Shown here: positions 24,201 to 30,279 of the stretch, one piece after another
Numbering within the stretch: the first letter of the stretch is position 1
Layout of the letters: each line of letters opens with the position of its first letter
NCBI GenBank assembly: GCA_964350585.1
Contig: CAYGKC010000010.1
Location: 1 to 34,250, forward strand
Length of the DNA stretch: 34,250 nt
DNA from: JBAYJM01 sp964350585
GTDB taxonomy: Bacteria; Patescibacteriota; Patescibacteriia; 2-01-FULL-39-33
Direction of reading: 5' to 3'
The notes under the pieces: generated by a model
The model's database searches: none
Told to the model about the DNA's origin: nothing
The model's input: only the letters and a program-made list of their open reading frames with translations
Translations under genes and position numbers: made by a program

Positions 24201-25941
24201 GCGTGATGTCAGCACATTACGTGTTTTGATTGATACAGATGGTGATTCATATTTTAATGGCGGCAATATCGGCATTGGTGATACTACCCCAGATTATCTC
24301 TTAGATGTAGCCGGAACAGCCGGTTTTGATGGAAATTTAATAATGACAGGCTCGGCGGCAAATATTATTTTGGGCTCTAACTATTTATCCGGTGATGGCG
24401 GAGATGAAGGTATATTCGTCAGCTCAATAGGCTATATAGGAATCGGAACGACAACGCCCTCCAAGGCTCTTTCAATTTCCAATGGTTTTAATATTTTTGA
24501 TGCAACTTCTCCTCATGATATTTTAATAAGTGGTTATGATTCTTCAGATGATGGGGTTTTGGATGTTTATGCAAATAATGCAGTCAAGGCAAGAATTCAT
24601 GGTAATGGAAGTAGCTATTTTATAGGAGGAAGTGTTGGTATTGGTGATTCTTCGCCAGCTGCCCTCTTTACTGTTGGTGATGGGGATGACTTCCAAATTG
24701 ATACAAACGGTAATGTAACTACAGTAGGAACAATGACTATGGGTCCAGGAGGAGTAACTAATAATTCTGGAATTGAACTCCAGGCGAACGGAGTAAAAAA
24801 ATGGACAATATATTCTTCTTCTTCAAATGGCACTTTATATATTACAGATGGTGGTGGTGATAGTGGCGTGTATATGGCTCAAGATGCGACAGCTTGGGCA
24901 GCCAATTCCGACATTCGCCTAAAGGAAAACTTAGTTCCTATTACAGAAGCTTTATCTAAAGTTTTAAATTTAACACCATATGTATATAACTTTATTGGTT
25001 CACAGCGAAGAGAAATTGGTTTGATTGCTCAGGATGTTCAACAATATTTTCCTGAACTCGTTGATACTGGCGGAACATATCTCGGACTGACTTATGATCG
25101 TATTGCCCCCATTTTGGTGCAGGCAATTAAGGAGCAGAATGAACAAATCAATTTATTGCAAGGTCAAATATCTTCAAGCACTCCAATCAGTTCGACAAAT
25201 ATAACCCAACAAACGATTTCTGTTTCTGAATCAAATCCGAATCCGACATTTAATACTTTAGCCGTTTCCCAGGCATCGAATTTCTACGGCACTATTAATG
25301 TGATAGGTGAGGCGGGATTCAGATCGAAAGTAGTTTTTTACGAGCAGGTATATTTTAATAAAGACAGCGCAGGATCTGCCAAAATTTTAGCCGGAGCAAC
25401 TTCTACTATTGTCACCTTTGAAAAACCATATCAATTCAGTCCATTTATAACTCTCACTCCAAAAGCGAATTTAAACAGTTTGAATTATTGGGTAGAGCAG
25501 GAAGTGACTTCGAGTTTTGTTATTGCCCTGAGTCAGCCGGCAATAAATGATATAGAATTTAACTGGCACGCCATCGCTGTTTATCAAGAAGAAATTTTGG
25601 GATGTATGGATAGTACTGCATTAAATTTCAATTCAGAAGCTAACACAGAAGGTGGCAATTGCGAGTATCCCGTAGTTGTAGAAGAAGAACCGACCGTTCC
25701 TGCAGTTATTGAAAATCCTGTAGAGCCCGGTGTTGAGGAAAATGAAGGCGAAGCAGAAGGAGAAGATGTAGAACTGACAATTTCTGAAGAAAGTTCGGCC
25801 GTTGATGAGTTAGGAGATACTGCAGAAAGTACAGAAGAAAATAATGAAGAGATTACTTCGGATCTTCAAGATGTTATAGATAATAAAGATGAGTCAATTA
25901 TTTTAGAAGAAGAAGTTGTTTCTGAACAACCTGAAATTTAA
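21202..25941 (+). CDS. C-terminal part of giant surface fibre protein with S74 autochaperone
   Basis: 1,579 residues from a GTG at 21202; the frame is open from 21157, directly after the in-frame TAA. Eight or so 'GIGTTTPxxxLxV' repeats lie between about residues 210 and 1150. A Trp/Tyr-rich carbohydrate-binding-like insert is at about 490-770. The peptidase S74 (endosialidase-type) autochaperone starts at Ser1236 in 'NSDIRLKENLVPI', with 'REIGLIAQDVQQYFPELV' and 'GLTYDRIAPILVQAIKEQNEQI'; the Ser and nearby Lys are the expected self-cleavage residues. A beta domain, a 'GCMDSTALNFNSEAN' repeat and a Glu-rich tail (from about 1490) follow. No signal peptide, so export would need stop readthrough or an intact copy. 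Confidence 0.85.
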   Translation: MPTSQIGSIPINNTFVTNTTSSMLSLSASKGDVAVITDINKTYVLQGDSPLELDNWVELLQAASVTTVNGMSGIVTLTTSEINEGTNFYFTDQRAREAINAVGPLTLSTTTGNLALNYSAINFKLTGSDLDTIQGIGTGANPQFNNLTLSGILSVTGGAEIGDGLTVTGNVTTTGNLIVTGGVIEDTDNEDLIIRTNSTENQLVLDSGGNIGIGTSTPLASLHISGSATGGNWLGLFSQSGITPLNSTVISSLQNKAVTVQADGAAYFVGRDVTSNIEFIMGASSAGAAFAGSMTAHDFHIRTNNSTRITVKETTGYIGIGTTTPDSLLQVGNATQYLKVSSLGNTTISGNLSVGGSATIGNLTGLLWGTNGVIGTTTASTLGILETALAQGNIFVGSATGVATANSSIYVSSTGNVGIGTVGPNYKLTVAGSASFGSSNQMTVDASGNVTTSGSVSVGGKLAISNPPTGTAGADSAVAREYVESRGQNLVTNGNGLMGDNYNFSTFTFDPIETHGGGGSFSTVSNAQKNSDELIPVDPEKYYRLVVWAKSGNADGTEYNATRKQYMGITPYDADGNIMATWSFIKSSGSTDTTLAAQLNPGDTTVTLTDATGWYNGATWFSRNFVWWPYTNLKGYTYPNYTYSRNGTRLYSVFNTGNVGAWAAGGISGNVITLTAPWPGPALPVGTPIRNSNDGASHKYIAVGNLSVPNTWTRYEGYVGSVNTDGVNATNQFNYGTAYVKLLFLNNYGGTDDNRIRWSDLWFSELTSRNLEVATQWAPGVVSIDGQTFMGEKTFVSSTKFNTSLSVGTTTAVSMFQIQGASDLALLNVMASTSVTALYVSASGNVGIGTSEPGALLEINQGMSSYATAFTSPHLKLRAKTTTDNTGFVGITYDSSNAQNYGWSSGALRTTNGQSSFVWKYHSNSAEGTERMRIDQNGLVGIGTTTPVAKLEVAPAAGQQTFIARTVGQFGGIYLQDASNNSLFSVFPSDADLGGTALYMRDVSTLRVLIDTDGDSYFNGGNIGIGDTTPDYLLDVAGTAGFDGNLIMTGSAANIILGSNYLSGDGGDEGIFVSSIGYIGIGTTTPSKALSISNGFNIFDATSPHDILISGYDSSDDGVLDVYANNAVKARIHGNGSSYFIGGSVGIGDSSPAALFTVGDGDDFQIDTNGNVTTVGTMTMGPGGVTNNSGIELQANGVKKWTIYSSSSNGTLYITDGGGDSGVYMAQDATAWAANSDIRLKENLVPITEALSKVLNLTPYVYNFIGSQRREIGLIAQDVQQYFPELVDTGGTYLGLTYDRIAPILVQAIKEQNEQINLLQGQISSSTPISSTNITQQTISVSESNPNPTFNTLAVSQASNFYGTINVIGEAGFRSKVVFYEQVYFNKDSAGSAKILAGATSTIVTFEKPYQFSPFITLTPKANLNSLNYWVEQEVTSSFVIALSQPAINDIEFNWHAIAVYQEEILGCMDSTALNFNSEANTEGGNCEYPVVVEEEPTVPAVIENPVEPGVEENEGEAEGEDVELTISEESSAVDELGDTAESTEENNEEITSDLQDVIDNKDESIILEEEVVSEQPEI

Positions 25942-25950
25942 AATATTAGT

Positions 25951-27210
25951 ATGAAAAAAATAAATTCAAAAATTAAACTTCAAGCTCTAGCCTTTGTTTT
26001 AATATTATTTATTATATTTATCGGAATTGGAATTTTTGATGAATACCGAAAACAAGCTGATATTTATAAAATTGATGAAGGTTTAAGATTGAAAGCGTCA
26101 GAAGAAGATATTATTGAATATAGGAAAATTACTCTTCATTCAAACGAAGATACTCAGTTATCTGGAGCAGAAAATACAGTTGTATTATATACTTATATAA
26201 CTGATGAAGAAGTTCCACAAGAACAATATAAGGGTTTTAATGAAGATATTAGCAAAAGAACATCCAATTCTCAATCCTTTGAGGTATCAAAAAATGATGA
26301 TGAAACTAAATATATTGGAAAGTTTTATCCTGGAGTGAGGTTTGTAAAAAGGGATAATAAATGGTTAAAAACTAAGATGGCTACTACTACTGTAGAATTT
26401 TTTTCTTATCTTGCGAGGCCGACTATTTTAACAAGTATAAAAAATTTATTTATCCAAAGCGCTTATGCTACTGTTGCCACAACTACCAGTGCGTCAAGTG
26501 ACGGTTATGTTTATAAGTATGATGATGACGATTGGACTTACGCACATGAGCAGGCTGTAGGAGATTCTGCAGATTATGTAGCTACAACGATGATGGCTAC
26601 TGCTTATCAGAACGGCATAGGAGGCGATGAGGTTGAAATACGAAGAATGTTTTTACCTATTGACACTTCAAGTATACCTGTCTCTGCGAATATCTCTTCC
26701 GCAAGTTTATATATTTATCCCACTAGTATTAGTGGTGGGGGAACAAATGAAGGATATGTTGCAATAGTCCAAACAGATCAGCCCAGTATTAGCAGTCTTA
26801 CTACCGCAGATTTTAATAATTGTGGAGCGACTTCAAGTGCGCAACTTGGTACTGCAACTTCAACAGGAGACATCGATAGTATTACAACTTCCGCATATTT
26901 TGAAATGTCGTTGAATTCAACAGGTGTTGGATGGATAAAAAAAAGCGGAGAAAGCTCTAATTGTGGTACGGTAGGCACTACTGGATATACTTGTTTGGGT
27001 CTAAGGCTTGGCAATGATATTGAAAACATAAGACCAGGCAATATGTTATTTCCTAGGCAGTCAGTTACAATATATTCTGCTAATAACGCCGTTAATAAAC
27101 CTTATATAGAAATTACTTATTCAACGACTCCCGCCCCTCCAGCAAACCCCTCGCTATTTATTAATGGTGCAACAATGAAGATAAACGGCACAACGATGAA
27201 GATAAACTGA
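25951..27210 (+). CDS. Anchored surface protein with DNRLRE-like domain
   Basis: 419 residues. One N-terminal membrane segment lies at about 9-29 ('LQALAFVLILFIIFIGIGIF'). A charged outer region follows. From about 185 a beta domain, 'SDGYVYKYDDDDWTYAHEQAVG...IRRMFLPIDTSSIPVSANISSASLYIY' to 'NKPYIEITYST', has the layout of DNRLRE/disaggregatase-related domains that occur on cell-surface proteins. A Pro-rich linker and a repeat 'INGATMK-INGTTMK-IN' end the protein. It lies 9 bases after the fibre gene, the third gene of the xre operon. Specific role unknown; a fibre partner is inferred. Confidence 0.75.
   Translation: MKKINSKIKLQALAFVLILFIIFIGIGIFDEYRKQADIYKIDEGLRLKASEEDIIEYRKITLHSNEDTQLSGAENTVVLYTYITDEEVPQEQYKGFNEDISKRTSNSQSFEVSKNDDETKYIGKFYPGVRFVKRDNKWLKTKMATTTVEFFSYLARPTILTSIKNLFIQSAYATVATTTSASSDGYVYKYDDDDWTYAHEQAVGDSADYVATTMMATAYQNGIGGDEVEIRRMFLPIDTSSIPVSANISSASLYIYPTSISGGGTNEGYVAIVQTDQPSISSLTTADFNNCGATSSAQLGTATSTGDIDSITTSAYFEMSLNSTGVGWIKKSGESSNCGTVGTTGYTCLGLRLGNDIENIRPGNMLFPRQSVTIYSANNAVNKPYIEITYSTTPAPPANPSLFINGATMKINGTTMKIN
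27166..27207 (+). repeat. Two tandem 21-bp repeats at the 3' end of a coding sequence
   Basis: Copies at 27166-27186 and 27187-27207 differ at only a few bases and end at the stop codon TGA. They encode GATMKIN and GTTMKIN, preceded by a partial copy 'IN'. Confidence 0.8.
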
Positions 27211-27240
27211 TTAACAGTAGTGCGCAATTTATGATATAAT
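27211..27240 (+). promoter_or_regulatory. Promoter of the methyltransferase gene
   Basis: -35 TTAACA (27211-27216), 18-base spacer ending TGA, -10 TATAAT (27235-27240), so an extended -10. The expected start coincides with the ATG at 27248, implying a leaderless mRNA. Confidence 0.7.
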
Positions 27241-27247
27241 TAAATAT

Positions 27248-27799
27248 ATGGCAAATATTCAAAATGGAAATGAACTAATCAATGTAAATGTTTTCGAAAT
27301 GGCCGGAGTAGAGGACGGCATGGTCGTAGGAGATTTGGGTTGCGGCAATATTGGTTTTTTTGCATTATCGTCAGCTAAGCTAGTCGGCAAAAAAGGAATA
27401 GTTTATGCGGTTGATATTTTAAAGTCAGCCTTAAAAGCCGTGGAGTCAAGAGCAAAACACGAGGGATTGGAGAATTTAAAATTGATTTGGTCTAACCTAG
27501 AAATATTTGGCGCCACTAAAATTCCCGAAAACAGTCTGGATGTCGCTTTTATACACAATGTATTTTTTCAGGCAAAAAATAGTGATTCAATAATAAAAGA
27601 GTCACAGCGGTTAATGAAACCTCAGTCAAAACTGATGATAATTGATTGGCTTAAAGTTGGCGCCTCTTTTGGTCCGCCCGTCACAGAACGTATTGATCCT
27701 GAGGAAATTAAAAAGTACGCTCTAGCTGAAAATTTAGAGATGGTAAAGGAATTTGTGGCTGGTCCTTATCATTTTGGCCTACTCTTTCAAAAACAATAA
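27248..27799 (+). CDS. Class I SAM-dependent methyltransferase
   Basis: 183-residue stand-alone Rossmann methyltransferase. Motif I is 'VVGDLGCGNIGFFAL' (about 26-40), with the acidic motif II 'VYAVDIL' and motif IV 'DVAFIHNVFF'. 'ESQRLMKPQSKLMIIDWLK' matches the UbiE-like group. Substrate unknown. The ATG may be the first base of the transcript. It is the first gene of the 27.2-30.1 kb gene string. Confidence 0.88.
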   Translation: MANIQNGNELINVNVFEMAGVEDGMVVGDLGCGNIGFFALSSAKLVGKKGIVYAVDILKSALKAVESRAKHEGLENLKLIWSNLEIFGATKIPENSLDVAFIHNVFFQAKNSDSIIKESQRLMKPQSKLMIIDWLKVGASFGPPVTERIDPEEIKKYALAENLEMVKEFVAGPYHFGLLFQKQ

Positions 27800-27809
27800 A
27801 GCTGGACAA

Positions 27810-27839
27810 TTGACAAAATCGCTTATTTAGCGATATAAT
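27810..27839 (+). promoter_or_regulatory. Consensus promoter with palindromic spacer
   Basis: -35 TTGACA (27810-27815) and -10 TATAAT (27834-27839) are both perfect, with an 18-base spacer. The spacer contains ATCGCT-TATTT-AGCGAT (27818-27834), a 6-bp inverted repeat that ends in the -10 box; this is a likely repressor site. Expected start near 27846. Confidence 0.75.
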
Positions 27840-27857
27840 ATTTTTATATTTTCAAAA

Positions 27858-28268
27858 ATGATTAGATTTCTCACCCTCAACTATTATTTCAATTTAAGGC
27901 CGATTTCAGGCAATAGAACACTGGTAGTTTTACTTGTTTTTTTTGCTGTTCTAATTCTAATTGGTTTGGCAATTAAACTTTATGCCAAAATTAAAAACCT
28001 CAAAAAAATTGATAGGAAATTAATAGATAAATATTTCTTATTTTTTATTGTAATGGGATTGTTGGGAATTTTAATTACTTGGTTTAGATATGAAAGCGCA
28101 TATTTGCTTTCGGCCAGGTTTTGGCTGGTTATCTGGGTTATTGGCGCTTTGATCTGGCTTATTAAAATAATCAGATTTCAATTTAAGACAGTTCCTGAAG
28201 CAAAAAAAATGGCAGAACAAAAACAACAATTTAAAAAATATCTTCCACAAAGAAGCAAAAAAAAATAA
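27858..28268 (+). CDS. Small integral membrane protein of unknown function
   Basis: 136 residues with three hydrophobic segments: about 22-44 ('TLVVLLVFFAVLILIGLAI'), 64-82 ('FLFFIVMGLLGILITWF') and 92-110 ('FWLVIWVIGALIWLI'). The C terminus is strongly basic and Gln-rich (to 'LPQRSKKK') and should lie in the cytoplasm by the positive-inside rule. No family is recognised. It has its own strong promoter and ends 7 bases before the radical SAM gene. Confidence 0.75.
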   Translation: MIRFLTLNYYFNLRPISGNRTLVVLLVFFAVLILIGLAIKLYAKIKNLKKIDRKLIDKYFLFFIVMGLLGILITWFRYESAYLLSARFWLVIWVIGALIWLIKIIRFQFKTVPEAKKMAEQKQQFKKYLPQRSKKK

Positions 28269-28275
28269 AAAAAAT

Positions 28276-29709
28276 ATGGAACAAAAAGAAAAAAAGTTGA
28301 ATTTGATTGGCAAACTTAAAAGATCTTCTCAGGTCTTTGCAGTAAGGCAAATAATGAAATTATTGCCATTTTTGTCAAAGAAAAATCTTGTAACTTTTAT
28401 TGGCCTTTATGAAAAAATTGCTAAAGGTGATAATAAGAAAACCGTTTCAGCGGTAAAAAAAATGTTAGAGACCACTCCAGCTGGAGATATGATTTTGCGC
28501 GGAGTTAAATTAATTAATGGCAAATGCAGGGACAAAATTGCAACAACATTAATTGCTGACGGTTTTTTAATGAGAGATGAAAGAAGAAAAAAGATTACAG
28601 ACGAAGGCGGTTGTGTTCCATTTAATGTTTTGATTTCACCTACAATGAGATGTAATTTGAGATGCACCGGTTGTTATGCTTATAATTATGATAAAGGTGA
28701 TGACTTGCCTTATGAAGTAGTTGATAGAGTTATGACTGAAGCTGAGGAAATGGGAGTCGCGTTTATAACCATATTAGGCGGTGAACCTTTGATGTGGGAG
28801 CCATTGTTCAAGCTTTTGGAAGAACATCCAAATATGTATTTCCAATTTTATAGCAACGGAACTTTAATGACCGAAGAAGTTGCCCAAAAAATGGCAAAGC
28901 TGGGAAATGTAACAGTTATGCTTAGTATCGAAGGATTTAAAAAAGAAACAGATGAAAGAAGAGGCGAGGGCACTTATGACAAAATAATGAAAGCAATGGA
29001 TATTTTAAGGAAATTCGGAGTTCCTTTCGGTTATTCAACTGCTGTTACCAGTATAAATGAACCTGTTGTTGCCAGTGATGAGTTTATTGATTTGATGCAA
29101 GAAAAAGGCGCAATCATTGGCTGGTACTTCTTATATATGCCTGTCGGCAAAGATCCTGATTTAAGTCTGATGCCTACACCGGAACAAAGAGTCCACCTTC
29201 TTGAATTTGATAAGCATGTAAGAGCAACAAAACAAGTGTTTATAGTTGATTTCTGGAATGATGCTCCGTATGTTGGCGGTTGTATTGCCGGTAGATATTA
29301 TGCGCACATTACTTCAACCGGTGATGTCGAACCATGTATTTTTACACATATGGCGCAAGATAATATCAAAGAAAAATCCTTAAGAGACGTAATGAATTCA
29401 GGATACTTTAAAAAACTCAGAGAAAAGCAACCATATAATGATAATTTATATTTACCTTGCCAATGGATAGATCATCCTGAAGTAAGCAGAGAAATGCAAA
29501 AAGAATTTGATTTAAAATTGACTCATCCGGGTGCAGATGACATTCTAGTAAAGGAAGATTTAAGGAAAGGCATTGATGAATATAGCGCAAAAGTGAAAGA
29601 TATTTATGCTACTAAATGGAAAGAAGACTTCGGCTGCAAAGGTTGTTCTTCATGCCACGGATCAGCGCCAATAGATATTGAAGAGAAGGAATCCACTCCT
29701 TGCTTATAA
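28276..29709 (+). CDS. Radical SAM protein with SPASM-like auxiliary cysteines
   Basis: 477 residues. The radical SAM CxxxCxxC is at Cys126, Cys130 and Cys133 ('MRCNLRCTGCYAY'). It is followed by 'ILGGEPLMWEPLFKLLEEHP', the GGEP SAM-binding motif, and 'FYSNGTLMTEE'. C-terminal cysteines in 'GGCIAGRYYAHITSTGDVEPCIFTH', 'YLPCQWIDHP' and 'CKGCSSCHG' suggest one or two auxiliary clusters, as in SPASM/twitch maturases. A helical N terminus of about 110 residues precedes the barrel. Substrate unknown. No obvious peptide substrate gene is adjacent. Seven bases after the membrane protein gene. Confidence 0.9.
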   Translation: MEQKEKKLNLIGKLKRSSQVFAVRQIMKLLPFLSKKNLVTFIGLYEKIAKGDNKKTVSAVKKMLETTPAGDMILRGVKLINGKCRDKIATTLIADGFLMRDERRKKITDEGGCVPFNVLISPTMRCNLRCTGCYAYNYDKGDDLPYEVVDRVMTEAEEMGVAFITILGGEPLMWEPLFKLLEEHPNMYFQFYSNGTLMTEEVAQKMAKLGNVTVMLSIEGFKKETDERRGEGTYDKIMKAMDILRKFGVPFGYSTAVTSINEPVVASDEFIDLMQEKGAIIGWYFLYMPVGKDPDLSLMPTPEQRVHLLEFDKHVRATKQVFIVDFWNDAPYVGGCIAGRYYAHITSTGDVEPCIFTHMAQDNIKEKSLRDVMNSGYFKKLREKQPYNDNLYLPCQWIDHPEVSREMQKEFDLKLTHPGADDILVKEDLRKGIDEYSAKVKDIYATKWKEDFGCKGCSSCHGSAPIDIEEKESTPCL

Positions 29710-29712
29710 GTG

Positions 29713-30078
29713 ATGAATAACTACAGATTGAATATTGGAAAAGTAGGAGAAAATTTAGCAGTTAAATATTTGGAAGCTAAAGGTATAAATGTTATTGGCA
29801 GAAATTATTATACAAGATACGGAGAAATAGATCTCATCGCCCAGCAAGGCGATGAGATTTTATTTATAGAAGTCAAAACAAGAACTTCGAATGATTATGG
29901 TTATCCTGAAGAAGCCGTTAATAAGAAGAAAGTGATGCATTTAGTTAAGGCGATTAACGAATATGTTATGGAAAAACAGATAAGGAATTTTTGGCGTATT
30001 GATGCCATAAGCATTGAATTAAATTTATCTTCAAAAATAGCTAAAATTAGATGGTTTATGAATATTTCAGAAAATTAA
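29713..30078 (+). CDS. yraN: UPF0102 (YraN) endonuclease-like protein
   Basis: About 121 residues with the Holliday-junction-resolvase-like PD-(D/E)xK core: 'GENLAVKYLEAKGINVIGRNY', 'YGEIDLIAQQGDEILFIEVKTRTS' with Asp and the E-V-K metal site, then 'VNKKKVMHLVKAI'. The role is unproven. A GTG at 29710 lies one codon before the ATG and abuts the previous stop codon (TAA-GTG-ATG); I choose the ATG. An 11-bp terminator-like hairpin (29831-29858) lies inside the gene. Confidence 0.9.
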   Translation: MNNYRLNIGKVGENLAVKYLEAKGINVIGRNYYTRYGEIDLIAQQGDEILFIEVKTRTSNDYGYPEEAVNKKKVMHLVKAINEYVMEKQIRNFWRIDAISIELNLSSKIAKIRWFMNISEN

Positions 30079-30081
30079 CTA

Positions 30082-30110
30082 TTGACAAAGTGGCTTAAAT
30101 TTGCTATCAT
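30082..30110 (+). promoter_or_regulatory. Promoter of the nusA leader
   Basis: -35 TTGACA (30082-30087), 17-base spacer, -10 TATCAT (30105-30110). The expected start near 30117 lies directly in front of an intrinsic terminator. Confidence 0.75.
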
Positions 30111-30123
30111 TAATAGAGATAGT

Positions 30124-30151
30124 ATGGCAGCCCAAAAGGCTGTCATTTTTT
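30124..30151 (+). terminator. Terminator/attenuator in the nusA leader
   Basis: A 9-bp stem (30124-30132 with 30138-30146, one G-U pair) with CAAAA loop, then five T. It starts only about 7 bases after the predicted transcription start, so default termination would yield an RNA of about 35 bases. It may also end yraN transcripts. Confidence 0.75.
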
Positions 30152-30185
30152 AAAAATAATTGATAAAATTAAGTAATAAGGACTT

Positions 30186-30254
30186 GTGATCCCCGGATAA
30201 ATCCTACCGTTCATCCGCAAGAACGGACTCACTTACGGATTTTCCGAGGATGAC
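30186..30254 (+). promoter_or_regulatory. Structured RNA leader upstream of nusA
   Basis: A 69-base GC-rich element in AT-rich surroundings. The ends can pair: 30186-30196 with 30244-30254 (9 of 11 pairs). Inside, CCGTTC (30207-30212) pairs with GAACGG (30220-30225... 6 bp). ATCCG (30213-30217) can pair with CGGAT on either side (30194-30198 or 30236-30240), so alternative folds are possible. It ends about 25 bases before the preferred nusA ATG. No known riboswitch class is recognised. Confidence 0.5.
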
Positions 30255-30279
30255 AATAAAGAATAACACTATTAATAAT

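Noticed and set aside
21800..24700. Repeated GIGTTTP-coding segments as a CRISPR or DNA repeat array
   Set aside because: The repetition is at protein level with irregular spacing and variable codons inside one open frame.
19840..25941. Prophage tail-fibre region
   Set aside because: The S74 domain suggests phage, but no capsid, tail, integrase or lysis genes occur nearby, and the protein starts with a signal peptide.
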